Part shown: piece after piece, positions 1 to 7,004 of the stretch
Position numbering within the stretch: the stretch's first letter is position 1
Layout: the number at the start of each line of letters is the position of its first letter
Assembly: GCA_934476025.1 (NCBI GenBank)
Contig: CAKSNI010000024.1
Span: forward strand, 1 to 10,216
Direction of reading: 5' to 3'
DNA length: 10,216 nt
From: an uncultured Eubacteriales bacterium
GTDB taxonomy: Bacteria; Bacillota; Clostridia; Oscillospirales; Acutalibacteraceae
Notes under the pieces: generated by a model
The model's database searches: none
The model's input: the letters and a program-made list of their open reading frames with translations, nothing else
Told to the model about the DNA's origin: nothing
Made by a program: the position numbers and the translations under genes

Positions 1-1
1 C

Positions 2-55
2 CGCAAAACCGTGAAAAACGGGGAAGCGGAAATTATCCGAAAACAGGCAGGTTAA
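2..55 (+). CDS. Possible C-terminal tail of an upstream gene (partial at left edge)
   Basis: Reading from base 2, 17 codons run to a TAA at 53-55 and give a tail ending in NGEAEIIRKQAG, which has the composition of a real charged C-terminus. A competing frame from base 1 is open for 25 codons to a TAA at 76-78 but reads less like a protein. No family can be assigned from so few residues. If real, the gene ends about 90 bases before the glycoside hydrolase and could share its transcript, since I see no clear promoter between them. Confidence 0.3.
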   Translation, partial: RKTVKNGEAEIIRKQAG

Positions 56-133
56 TGAAAGCCGCTGTACTTTTTTAAGAAAGGAATTGCAATCTTCCAA
101 TCGGGAAAAGTCGGCGGCTGATCTTGCATTTTT

Positions 134-140
134 GGGAGGA
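134..140 (+). promoter_or_regulatory. Ribosome binding site that fixes the GH2 start
   Basis: GGGAGGA lies 6 bases before the ATG at 147. It favours that ATG over an in-frame TTG at 87, which would add 20 residues (SSNREKSAADLAFLGG and flanks) that do not look like part of a GH2 sugar-binding domain. Confidence 0.75.
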
Positions 141-146
141 ATTTGC

Positions 147-2486
147 ATGAGAAAAACAGAACTGTTCAACAAAGGGTGGAGGTTTTGCGAAGGCAATTTG
201 CCCGTAGAGCGCCCCCGTTTCAAGGGGCCGGTGTATAGCCAGAGCAAAACCGAACGCAAACTCAACGGCCCGGCGTCCTATCGGTACAACGATACCCCCG
301 ACAATTTTGTTGATAAGTATCGCGAAATCAATATTGGCTCATGGCAGAATGTGGATTTGCCGCATGACTATATTATTTCACAACGGCCGGATGAAAAGGA
401 AAACAATACAACCGGTTATTTTCATTATCATAACGCCTGGTACCGGAAGCATTTCCGCCTGAGTGAAGAAGACCGGGATAAACGCATTTCAATCATTTTT
501 GAAGGGGTTGCCACCCATGCAACGGTTTACCTGAACGGCTGTCTGATGAAGCATAATTTCTGTGGCTACACAACCTTCGAAGTGGATATTACCGATAATG
601 TCTATTTTGATCAGGAAAATATATTGGCCGTGTATGTTACCACCGATGAGTTTGAAGGTTGGTGGTATCAGGGCGGCGGAATTTACCGGAATGTCTGGCT
701 GAAAATTACCGATCGTGTCTGCCTGGATCTTTACGGTGTATACGCCCGGATTGAACAGCTTTCCGAGGCTGATCAGACCTGGAAAATTGATTTTGAAACC
801 ACGGTTCGAAATGAAAATTATGACGGACGGGCCAAACGGGTAACCGCTGTCAGTCGGGTGATCGATGCCGATGGCACCCTTTTGGCTGAGGCGACCGGAA
901 CCGGGCTGGTGGGAGCCAAGGAAAAATCGGTTCTGCACTATAGTGTTACGGTGAAAAATCCGAAAATCTGGGATATTGATTCCCCGAACCTCTATACCGT
1001 GGAAACCTCTCTTTCCAAAGGCAAAGAAGTGTGTGACAGTGATTCCACCCGAATCGGCTTCCGCACCGCGGTGTGTGATCCGGATAAGGGATTCTTCTTA
1101 AATGGCCGCCATGTCAAAATCAAAGGGGTCTGCGCCCATCAGGACTTCGGCCTTACCGGGCTGGCTGTTCCGGATAATATTTTGCGGTATAAAGTTTCCC
1201 TGCTCAAGGAAATGGGGGCCAATGGCTATCGCTGCAGCCATTATCCTCACCCGGCTGCTACCATGGATGCACTGGATGAACTCGGCTTTATTGTGATGGA
1301 CGAAACCCGTTGGTTTGAATCCACCGAAGAGGGCCTGGCTCAATTGGAAATGGTGATCAAGCGTGACCGCAACCGGCCTTCGGTTTTCTTCTGGTCGCTG
1401 GGGAATGAAGAACCGCATCACAAAACCGATGTCGGTCGTCGGATCAATCAATCTATGTACCGCTTTGCGAGAAAACTCGATGATCAGCGGTTTTTGATGA
1501 GCGCGGTTTCCAACGATCCGCAGGATGCTACGGTATATGCCAATCAGGATGTTATCGGAATCAACTACAACCTGCGGCAATATGAAACGCTTCATCAGAA
1601 ATTTCCGAATAAAGCGATCTTTTCTTCGGAATGCTGCGCCACCAGTTCTACCCGTGGTTTCTATGCGGAAATCAGCCCCGAAAGCGGCTACCTTTCCGCG
1701 AAAGATATGGATATGAATGAGTGGTTCCTCGGCCGGGAACGCACCTGGCAGTTTATCATGGAACGCGATTGGGTGATGGGTGAATATCAGTGGATCGGTT
1801 TTGAACATCGCGGAGAAACCCTTTGGCCCCGTCTTTGCTCTCAGTCCGGTGCCATCGACCTGTATTTGCAGAAAAAAGACGCTTTCTATCAGAATCTTTC
1901 CCACTGGAGCAGCGAACCGATGGTTCATATGCTGCCGCATTGGAACTGGATCGGATACGAGGGAAGAGAAATCGAAATTACCGCCTATACCAACTGTGAA
2001 GAACTGGAATTGTTCTTAAACGGAAAATCATTTGGAAGAAAGGCCATGAAGCAATGGGGCCATGGAAATTGGAATGTTCCGTTTACACCGGGTGAAATCC
2101 GGGTGGTCGGCTATCGCGGCGGAAAACCGGTGGCTGAGGACGGCCATAAAACGACCGGCGATCCGGTGGCACTGAAACTGCGGCTGGAAAATAACAACGC
2201 CAAAAAACCGGGAGATATTGCGCTGTTTACCTGTTATGCGGTGGATAAAGACGGAAACGAAGTACCGGATGCCCGGGAATTCGTTACCTTCCATACCAAC
2301 GGAAGAGGCGCCGTAGTCGGAACCGGATCCGATGTCTGCGACCATGAACCGGTGGTGATTCCGACCCGGAAAATGCGGGAAGGAAAAATTTCGGTAGCCG
2401 TGAAACTCAACGGAAATGAAGGCCCGCTCACTCTGTATGCAGAGGGCGATCGGCTGCATAAAACCGTTCTTACGGTGGAAATTTAA
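147..2486 (+). CDS. Glycoside hydrolase family 2 protein, beta-galactosidase-like
   Basis: A 779-residue retaining exo-glycosidase of family GH2. There is no signal peptide, so it should act in the cytoplasm on imported oligosaccharides. In order: jelly-roll sugar-binding domain (about 20-200, with the GH2 signature GWWYQGGGIYRNVWL starting at G171), an Ig-like domain (about 205-310), the TIM barrel (about 313-585), a DUF4982-like segment (about 591-655) and a C-terminal Ig-like domain (about 675-779, with NGRGAVVGTGSD). The acid/base is E421 in WSLGNEE and the nucleophile is E495 in FSSECC; their spacing is normal for GH2. I do not see the NxK motif of beta-glucuronidases, so a beta-galactosidase-type activity is the better guess, but the substrate cannot be read from sequence. 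The start is the ATG behind GGGAGGA. The gene stands alone before a strong terminator, beside housekeeping genes, and no sugar transporter or regulator is visible. Confidence 0.93.
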   Translation: MRKTELFNKGWRFCEGNLPVERPRFKGPVYSQSKTERKLNGPASYRYNDTPDNFVDKYREINIGSWQNVDLPHDYIISQRPDEKENNTTGYFHYHNAWYRKHFRLSEEDRDKRISIIFEGVATHATVYLNGCLMKHNFCGYTTFEVDITDNVYFDQENILAVYVTTDEFEGWWYQGGGIYRNVWLKITDRVCLDLYGVYARIEQLSEADQTWKIDFETTVRNENYDGRAKRVTAVSRVIDADGTLLAEATGTGLVGAKEKSVLHYSVTVKNPKIWDIDSPNLYTVETSLSKGKEVCDSDSTRIGFRTAVCDPDKGFFLNGRHVKIKGVCAHQDFGLTGLAVPDNILRYKVSLLKEMGANGYRCSHYPHPAATMDALDELGFIVMDETRWFESTEEGLAQLEMVIKRDRNRPSVFFWSLGNEEPHHKTDVGRRINQSMYRFARKLDDQRFLMSAVSNDPQDATVYANQDVIGINYNLRQYETLHQKFPNKAIFSSECCATSSTRGFYAEISPESGYLSAKDMDMNEWFLGRERTWQFIMERDWVMGEYQWIGFEHRGETLWPRLCSQSGAIDLYLQKKDAFYQNLSHWSSEPMVHMLPHWNWIGYEGREIEITAYTNCEELELFLNGKSFGRKAMKQWGHGNWNVPFTPGEIRVVGYRGGKPVAEDGHKTTGDPVALKLRLENNNAKKPGDIALFTCYAVDKDGNEVPDAREFVTFHTNGRGAVVGTGSDVCDHEPVVIPTRKMREGKISVAVKLNGNEGPLTLYAEGDRLHKTVLTVEI

Positions 2487-2492
2487 GGAAAA

Positions 2493-2525
2493 CGGCGCCT
2501 GCCCGAAACGTTCGGGTGGGCGCCG
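2493..2525 (+). other. GC-rich hairpin just after the GH2 gene
   Basis: A 15-bp stem (2493-2507 with 2511-2525, two G-U pairs) closes a 3-base loop, 6 bases after the GH2 stop. No T-run follows, so it is probably not a terminator by itself. It may protect the mRNA 3' end or assist the terminator 17 bases downstream. Confidence 0.6.
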
Positions 2526-2541
2526 GCTGTTAAAGAGAGGG

Positions 2542-2581
2542 CGGCATCGGGGTTTAAAATCAGAACCCCGATGCCGTTTTT
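2542..2581 (+). terminator. Intrinsic terminator of the GH2 transcript
   Basis: A perfect 13-bp stem (2542-2554 with 2564-2576, CGGCATCGGGGTT and its complement) with a 9-base loop is followed at once by TTTTT (2577-2581). This is a textbook Rho-independent terminator and it separates the GH2 unit from the aminotransferase promoter about 85 bases downstream. Confidence 0.92.
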
Positions 2582-2664
2582 CGAAAGCTGCGCCATCGGA
2601 AGGAAAGGCCGGAAAAGCCGGAAGAAAAAAGGCTGAATCCCGGGAGTTCTCACACAAGAGGGGC

Positions 2665-2693
2665 TTGAACAACGAAGGGCTTTTTGGTATAAT
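2665..2693 (+). promoter_or_regulatory. Sigma-A promoter for aminotransferase-ppa
   Basis: TTGAAC (2665-2670), a 17-base spacer and a perfect TATAAT (2688-2693). Transcription should begin near 2700, leaving a leader of about 28 bases that contains the AGAAAGGCGG ribosome binding site. It sits between the upstream terminator and the start codon, which also argues against any longer N-terminus for the aminotransferase. Confidence 0.85.
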
Positions 2694-2727
2694 GGAAAAA
2701 ACGCGGTTACAGAAAGGCGGCTTTGCA

Positions 2728-3915
2728 ATGCAAATCGAATTTGCGAATCGGATGGCAGGCCTAAAGGGCTCTGCCATTCGGGAGATTTTTAAGTATGCGG
2801 CGGACCCGCAGGTGATTTCTCTGGCCGGTGGCAACCCGGATCCGGTCACCTTCCCCAATCGGGAACTTTCGCGTATCGCCCAGGAAGTTTTGGCTCACGA
2901 ACCGGTTCTTGCTCTTCAATACGGCATTACCGAAGGATATACCCCTCTTCGGGAGGAAATCCGTTCCCGGCTAAAACGGGTTGAAGGGGTCGGAACACCG
3001 GAGGATGAATTGATTGTGGTTTCCGGCGGTCAGCAGGGCATTGAACTGACGGCAAAGGTACTCTTAAATGAGGGGGATGCCGTTGCAGTGGAGGAGCCGA
3101 GTTTTATCGGGGCAACCAATGCTTTTCGCTCGTACGGTGCCAAGTTGGTCGGCATTCCGGTTTTGTCAGACGGAATGGATGTGGAAAAACTGGAACAGGC
3201 ACTCAAAAGCGAAAAAATCAAATTGATTTATACCATCCCGACCTTCCAGAATCCTTCCGGAACCTCTATGTCCCGGGAAAAGCGGCGTCAGGTGTATGAA
3301 CTGGCCTATCGGTACGGAACATTGATTCTGGAGGATAACCCATACGGGGAACTGTATTTTTCGCCGGAAAACCGGATGACGCCGATCAAGGCCCGGGATC
3401 CGTACGGGATTGTGATTTACAGCGGCTCCTTTTCCAAAATCCTGGCTCCGGGAATGCGGCTCGGGTATCTGTGCGGCCCGAAAGAACTGATTCAAAAGGT
3501 GGTAATTGCCAAACAGATCAGCGATGTTCATACCGCTATGCCGGTACAGCTGCTGGCCTACCGGTATATGAAAGAGTTTGACCTGGACGGAGCGGTTGCC
3601 GCGATGCGGGCCCATTACGCCCATAAATGCGGAGTGATGCAGCAGGCAATCCGTGAGGAATTTCCGGCCGGAGTAGAAACTACCCAACCGGGCGGCGGCC
3701 TGTTTATTTGGTGCGATTTGAAAAACGGTACCGATACCCTGCAGCTGGCAAAAAAAGCCATCGAGAAAAAGGTTTGTTTTGTTCCGGGAAATACCTTTAT
3801 GGTGGATATGGACCGGCCGTGCAGTGCGCTGCGGTTGAATTATTCCACCGTAAGTGACGAAAAAATCCGGGAAGGAATTCACCGTCTATCTGAAGTGATC
3901 TCTGAGAATCTGTGA
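2728..3915 (+). CDS. PLP-dependent class I/II (fold-type I) aminotransferase
   Basis: A 395-residue cytosolic transaminase of the AAT-like group that includes 2-aminoadipate and aromatic transaminases (LysN/ARO8-like, the same fold as MocR C-terminal domains). The PLP-site residues are in order: N175 in TFQNPSG, D203 and Y206 in LEDNPYGELYF, the Schiff-base lysine K237 in SGSFSKI, and R369 in RLNYS, which should bind the substrate carboxylate. The start is the ATG at 2728 behind AGAAAGGCGG; homologs begin with a similar N-terminal arm (FANRMAGLKGSAIREIFK). The frame is open upstream to 2416, but that stretch crosses a terminator and a promoter. No DNA-binding domain is attached, so it is an enzyme rather than a MocR regulator. 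The amino donor is unknown. It is probably co-transcribed with ppa, whose start lies 14 bases past the stop. Confidence 0.93.
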   Translation: MQIEFANRMAGLKGSAIREIFKYAADPQVISLAGGNPDPVTFPNRELSRIAQEVLAHEPVLALQYGITEGYTPLREEIRSRLKRVEGVGTPEDELIVVSGGQQGIELTAKVLLNEGDAVAVEEPSFIGATNAFRSYGAKLVGIPVLSDGMDVEKLEQALKSEKIKLIYTIPTFQNPSGTSMSREKRRQVYELAYRYGTLILEDNPYGELYFSPENRMTPIKARDPYGIVIYSGSFSKILAPGMRLGYLCGPKELIQKVVIAKQISDVHTAMPVQLLAYRYMKEFDLDGAVAAMRAHYAHKCGVMQQAIREEFPAGVETTQPGGGLFIWCDLKNGTDTLQLAKKAIEKKVCFVPGNTFMVDMDRPCSALRLNYSTVSDEKIREGIHRLSEVISENL

Positions 3916-3929
3916 AAGGAAGAAATGAT

Positions 3930-4460
3930 ATGTCCAACATTTGGCACGATATATCCGAAGAACGCATTCAGCCGGAAGATTTTATTTGTGTGGTGGAAAT
4001 TCCAAAAGGCAGCAAGAAAAAGTATGAGCTGGACAAGGAAACCGGCTTGATTATTCTGGACCGCATTTTGTATACCTCTACCCATTATCCGGCCAATTAC
4101 GGTTTTATTCCCCGTACCTACGGCGATGACAAGGATCCGCTGGATGTGCTGCTGCTGTGTTCGGAACCCCTGGAACCGCTGACGCTGGTTCGTGCCTATC
4201 CGATCGGGGTAATCAATATGATTGACAACGGGAACAATGACGAAAAAATCATTGCGATTCCCTTTAACGATCCGAACTACAATCTGTATTCTTCCATCGA
4301 TCAGCTGCCCAAACACATTTTTGATGAAATGCGGCATTTCTTCTCGGTATATAAAAACCTGGAAAACAAGGAAACTGCGGTAAATGAGGTGTGCGGCAGA
4401 AAAGAAGCAGTTGAAACCGTCAGCCATGCTATTGAGAATTACCGGAAAAAATTCCTGTAA
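3930..4460 (+). CDS. ppa: Inorganic pyrophosphatase, family I (soluble, Mg-dependent)
   Basis: A 176-residue enzyme that hydrolyses pyrophosphate to two phosphates in the cytosol and so pulls biosynthetic reactions forward. The family I active site is intact: E23 in VVEIP, K31 and E33 in KKYEL, R45, Y57 in PANYGFIP, and the metal-binding aspartates D67, D69 and D72 in DKDPLD. A later D-x4-D-x-K cluster (NGNNDEKIIAIP) and a YK pair in HFFSVYKNLE also match the family. K at the second position of DKDPLD differs from the usual G or N, though related short enzymes seem to tolerate this. The start is the ATG at 3930 behind AAAGGAAGA; a GTG in the same frame at 3912 would overlap the upstream stop. 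Many Bacillota use the unrelated family II (DHH) enzyme, so the family I type is a useful lineage marker. It lies 14 bases after the aminotransferase, probably on one transcript. Confidence 0.95.
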   Translation: MSNIWHDISEERIQPEDFICVVEIPKGSKKKYELDKETGLIILDRILYTSTHYPANYGFIPRTYGDDKDPLDVLLLCSEPLEPLTLVRAYPIGVINMIDNGNNDEKIIAIPFNDPNYNLYSSIDQLPKHIFDEMRHFFSVYKNLENKETAVNEVCGRKEAVETVSHAIENYRKKFL

Positions 4461-4498
4461 TCAGACGGACCTGCCCCCCCGAAAACAGCGATTGGGGC

Positions 4499-4527
4499 TT
4501 GCAGGAATTCCGACGGACGGTTATAAT
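4499..4527 (+). promoter_or_regulatory. Sigma-A promoter for the UPF0371 gene
   Basis: TTGCAG (4499-4504), 17 bases, then TATAAT (4522-4527). The expected start near 4534 gives a leader of about 42 bases that includes an AGGGAG ribosome binding site. I see no U-tailed terminator between ppa and this promoter, so read-through from upstream is also possible. Confidence 0.8.
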
Positions 4528-4575
4528 GGTCTGTGTCGCGCAATGGGGAAAGAAATAATAGGGAGTTATTGAGGA

Positions 4576-6063
4576 ATGAAACAAAAAGGCTTTGACAACG
4601 AAGAATATATCCGGCTTCAATCGCAGAATATCCGCGATCGTATCGCGATGTTCGGGGATAAACTGTATATGGAGTTCGGCGGAAAACTGTTTGATGATTA
4701 TCATGCGTCCCGGGTACTGCCGGGCTTTGAACCGGATGCCAAGGTGAAAATGCTGTGCAAACTCAAAGATGATGCGGAAATTGTGATTGTCATCAACGCC
4801 GACGCTATTGAGAAAAACAAGCGCCGGGGAGATCTCGGAATTACCTATGATCTGGATACTCTCCGTCTGATCGACGCTTTTCGGGCCATCGGCCTTTTTG
4901 TGGGTAGCGTGGTTATTACGCGTTACACCGGACAACCCTCGGCCGAAGCCTTCGAAAACCGGTTGAAGAATTTGGGAATCCGGGTTTATCGGCATTATCC
5001 GATTGCGGATTATCCTTCCAATATTCCCTATATCGTGAGCGACGAAGGGTTTGGAAGAAACGACTACATTGAAACCTCCCGAAAGCTGATTGTCGTGACT
5101 GCACCCGGGCCGGGGAGCGGGAAAATGGCTACCTGTCTTTCGCAGCTTTATCATGAGCATAAGCGCGGCATCAAGGCCGGGTATGCCAAATACGAAACCT
5201 TCCCGATCTGGAACCTTCCGCTCAAACATCCGGTCAATGTTGCGTATGAGGCGGCTACGGCTGATCTGAATGATGTCAATATGATTGACCCCTTCCATCT
5301 GGAGGCATACGGAAAGACAGCGGTCAATTACAATCGGGATATTGAGATTTTCCCGGTTCTGTGTGCTATGCTGGAAAAAATTATGGGGCAGTCGCCCTAT
5401 AAAAGCCCGACCGATATGGGGGTAAATATGGCCGGTTTTGCCATTTGTGATGACGAAGCAACCCGGCGCGCCTCCGGTCAGGAGATTATTCGGCGCTATT
5501 ATGCCGCCATGTGCAATGCCCGTCAGGGATTTTCAGACGGAACCGAAGTGGCGAGAATTGAATTGCTGATGAATCAGGCCGGTGTTTCGGTTAAAGATCG
5601 GCCGGTGGTTGCGGCAGCATTGCGGAAGGCTGAAGCCACCGAAGCCCCGGCAACCGCAATGGAATTGCCGGACGGGCGGATTGTTACCGGAAAAACCTCG
5701 TCTTTGTTGGGAGCATCGTCCTCGATGTTGCTCAATGCATTGAAGGAACTTGCCGGGCTGGAGGATGCGACTCAGCTGCTTTCTCCCTCGATTATCGAAC
5801 CGATCCAGAAACTCAAAACCGGGATTCTCGGCAACCATAACCCCCGGTTGCATATTGATGAAGTGCTGATTGCACTGTCCATTTGTGCGGCGGATGATCC
5901 CATTGCCCGGTTGGCACTGGATCAGCTGGAAAAGCTGAAGGGCTGCGAGGTTCATTCTTCGGTTATCTTGTCCCGGGTGGATGAACAAACCTTCCGCAAA
6001 TTGGGGGTCAATCTGACCTGTGAGCCCAAATACCAAACCAAAAAACTGTACCACAATAACTGA
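4576..6063 (+). CDS. UPF0371 / DUF1846 family conserved protein
   Basis: A 495-residue protein of a family common in Bacillota and of unknown biochemical role. It is recognised from the family-specific N-terminus (LQSQNIRDRIAMFG, KLYMEFGGKLFDDYHASR, VLPGFEPDAKVKML) and full length. A glycine-rich APGPGSGKMATC segment (residues 176-187, with GPGSGK at 178-183) resembles a phosphate-binding P-loop, and it is followed by an HEHKRG element. This suggests a nucleotide or phosphate ligand, but that is inference. No signal peptide or membrane segment is seen, so it is likely cytosolic. The ATG at 4576 has AGGGAG 10 bases upstream and matches the usual family start. It has its own promoter and terminator and therefore looks monocistronic; the neighbours give no functional clue. 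Confidence 0.93.
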   Translation: MKQKGFDNEEYIRLQSQNIRDRIAMFGDKLYMEFGGKLFDDYHASRVLPGFEPDAKVKMLCKLKDDAEIVIVINADAIEKNKRRGDLGITYDLDTLRLIDAFRAIGLFVGSVVITRYTGQPSAEAFENRLKNLGIRVYRHYPIADYPSNIPYIVSDEGFGRNDYIETSRKLIVVTAPGPGSGKMATCLSQLYHEHKRGIKAGYAKYETFPIWNLPLKHPVNVAYEAATADLNDVNMIDPFHLEAYGKTAVNYNRDIEIFPVLCAMLEKIMGQSPYKSPTDMGVNMAGFAICDDEATRRASGQEIIRRYYAAMCNARQGFSDGTEVARIELLMNQAGVSVKDRPVVAAALRKAEATEAPATAMELPDGRIVTGKTSSLLGASSSMLLNALKELAGLEDATQLLSPSIIEPIQKLKTGILGNHNPRLHIDEVLIALSICAADDPIARLALDQLEKLKGCEVHSSVILSRVDEQTFRKLGVNLTCEPKYQTKKLYHNN

Positions 6064-6068
6064 TTTAT

Positions 6069-6110
6069 CCCCCGGAGCAAAAGGTCAACGATTTTTCGCT
6101 CCGGGGGTTT
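6069..6110 (+). terminator. Intrinsic terminator after the UPF0371 gene
   Basis: A 10-bp GC-rich stem (CCCCCGGAGC at 6069-6078 with GCTCCGGGGG at 6098-6107) is extended by four A-U pairs across a one-base bulge, and is followed by TTTGATTT. The T-tract is interrupted, so termination may be incomplete. The AAAA and TTTTT flanks inside the loop give it some potential on the other strand. Confidence 0.75.
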
Positions 6111-6228
6111 GATTTGAAAAGCATTTTTGCACAATGGTTCCGCAAGACCGCTTTGAAATTCCCTATGCTTTCGATGTTCCGTCCACAAAAAACGAGAGCG
6201 GGCGAAGTGGGGCTTTCGCGGAAAACTC

Positions 6229-6257
6229 TTGCAAAAACGGGCGGGATCGTTTATAAT
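6229..6257 (+). promoter_or_regulatory. Sigma-A promoter for the M50-scpA-scpB operon
   Basis: TTGCAA (6229-6234), 17 bases, then TATAAT (6252-6257). Initiation is expected near 6264, about 50 bases before the first start codon. The rest of the 251-base spacer (6064-6314) holds the upstream terminator and no convincing gene. Confidence 0.82.
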
Positions 6258-6314
6258 AAAATTGTATTATTCTGCCGTCTGTATGCGGCGAAACTACCGA
6301 TCAAAAAATAAAGG

Positions 6315-7004
6315 ATGAGGAATTTGTTATTTTCGTTGCTTCGCGGCAATATGAGTTTCACCTCGGCAGCTCTTTATATTCTGGCTTCGTTGGTGGTTAT
6401 TTTTCTGACTCTGCCGTTCCACGAATTTGCCCACGCCTTTGTGGCGGATAAACTCGGCGACCGAACCCCTCGCTATCAGGGGCGGCTGACGCTCAATCCG
6501 ATGGCCCATATCGACTATATCGGGGCTGTGTTTCTGCTTTTTCTCGGTTTCGGTTGGGCCAAGCCGGTGCAGATTGATGCCCGGGCTTTTAAAAATCCGA
6601 AACTCGGAATGTTTTTATCCGCTCTTGCCGGCCCGGTGATGAACCTGATTCTTTCGTTTATTGCCTATTTCGGGTACTATGGCTGCCTGGCCATGTTTTA
6701 TCATTTTCAGCAGCCGGTGTATCAGTATGCGGCGGTATTCTTTTCGCTGTATGCCAGCATCAATGTCATGCTGGCAGTCTTTAACCTGATTCCGATTCCG
6801 CCGTTGGACGGCAGCCGGGTTTTGTATGTTTTTCTTCCCACCAAAGCCTATTTCGGTCTGATGCGTTACGAACGGTATCTTTCGATCGGCGTGATGGTAC
6901 TGATTTGGCTCGGCGTATTTGATCGGCCTCTTTCCTTTTTGTGCAACGCGCTGGAAGGGTGGCTTTCTTTCCTGCCGAGAATTCTTTTGTTCGGGCTTGG
7001 ATGA
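6315..7004 (+). CDS. M50 (site-2 protease) family membrane zinc metalloprotease
   Basis: A 229-residue polytopic membrane protein. The zinc site is HEFAH (H36, E37, H40) inside the first long hydrophobic segment, and the third ligand is D165 in the NLIPIPPLDGSR motif of M50 proteases. Further hydrophobic stretches lie at about 69-80, 96-125, 130-160 and 186-210. The compact form without a PDZ domain matches the small family often encoded next to scpA in Clostridia. Its substrate is unknown; intramembrane cleavage is inferred from the family. The start is uncertain. The ATG at 6315 has AAGG immediately before it, which is too close, whereas an in-frame TTG at 6324 is 8 bases after AAAGGA, and an ATG at 6351 has no good ribosome site. 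The stop overlaps the scpA start as ATGA, which suggests translational coupling. Confidence 0.9.
   Translation: MRNLLFSLLRGNMSFTSAALYILASLVVIFLTLPFHEFAHAFVADKLGDRTPRYQGRLTLNPMAHIDYIGAVFLLFLGFGWAKPVQIDARAFKNPKLGMFLSALAGPVMNLILSFIAYFGYYGCLAMFYHFQQPVYQYAAVFFSLYASINVMLAVFNLIPIPPLDGSRVLYVFLPTKAYFGLMRYERYLSIGVMVLIWLGVFDRPLSFLCNALEGWLSFLPRILLFGLG

Noticed and set aside
87..146. Longer GH2 N-terminus from a TTG at 87 behind AAGAAAGGA
   Set aside because: The ATG at 147 has a better-placed GGGAGGA site and the 20 extra residues do not resemble a GH2 start.
1098..1940. Long minus-strand open frame within the GH2 gene, and similar ones at 2028-2858, 3166-3882, 4429-5298 and 8911-9777
   Set aside because: All lie opposite well-conserved genes, have no ribosome site or recognisable domain, and show the composition expected of antisense frames.
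2416..2727. In-frame 104-residue extension of the aminotransferase from an ATG inside the GH2 gene
   Set aside because: It would cross the strong terminator at 2542-2581 and the promoter at 2665-2693, and the peptide is arginine-rich and unlike an aminotransferase domain.
4461..4575. Intrinsic terminator after ppa
   Set aside because: The only hairpin candidate is imperfect and is followed by AATTCC rather than a T-run.
6114..6311. 65-codon open frame between the UPF0371 and M50 genes
   Set aside because: It contains the promoter at 6229-6257, begins within the terminator tail without a ribosome site, and its peptide resembles no family.
6941..7000. Upstream extension of scpA into the M50 gene
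   Set aside because: ScpA homologs start about 10 residues before DFEGPLDLLL, which fits the ATG at 7001; the extension is only the out-of-frame M50 sequence.
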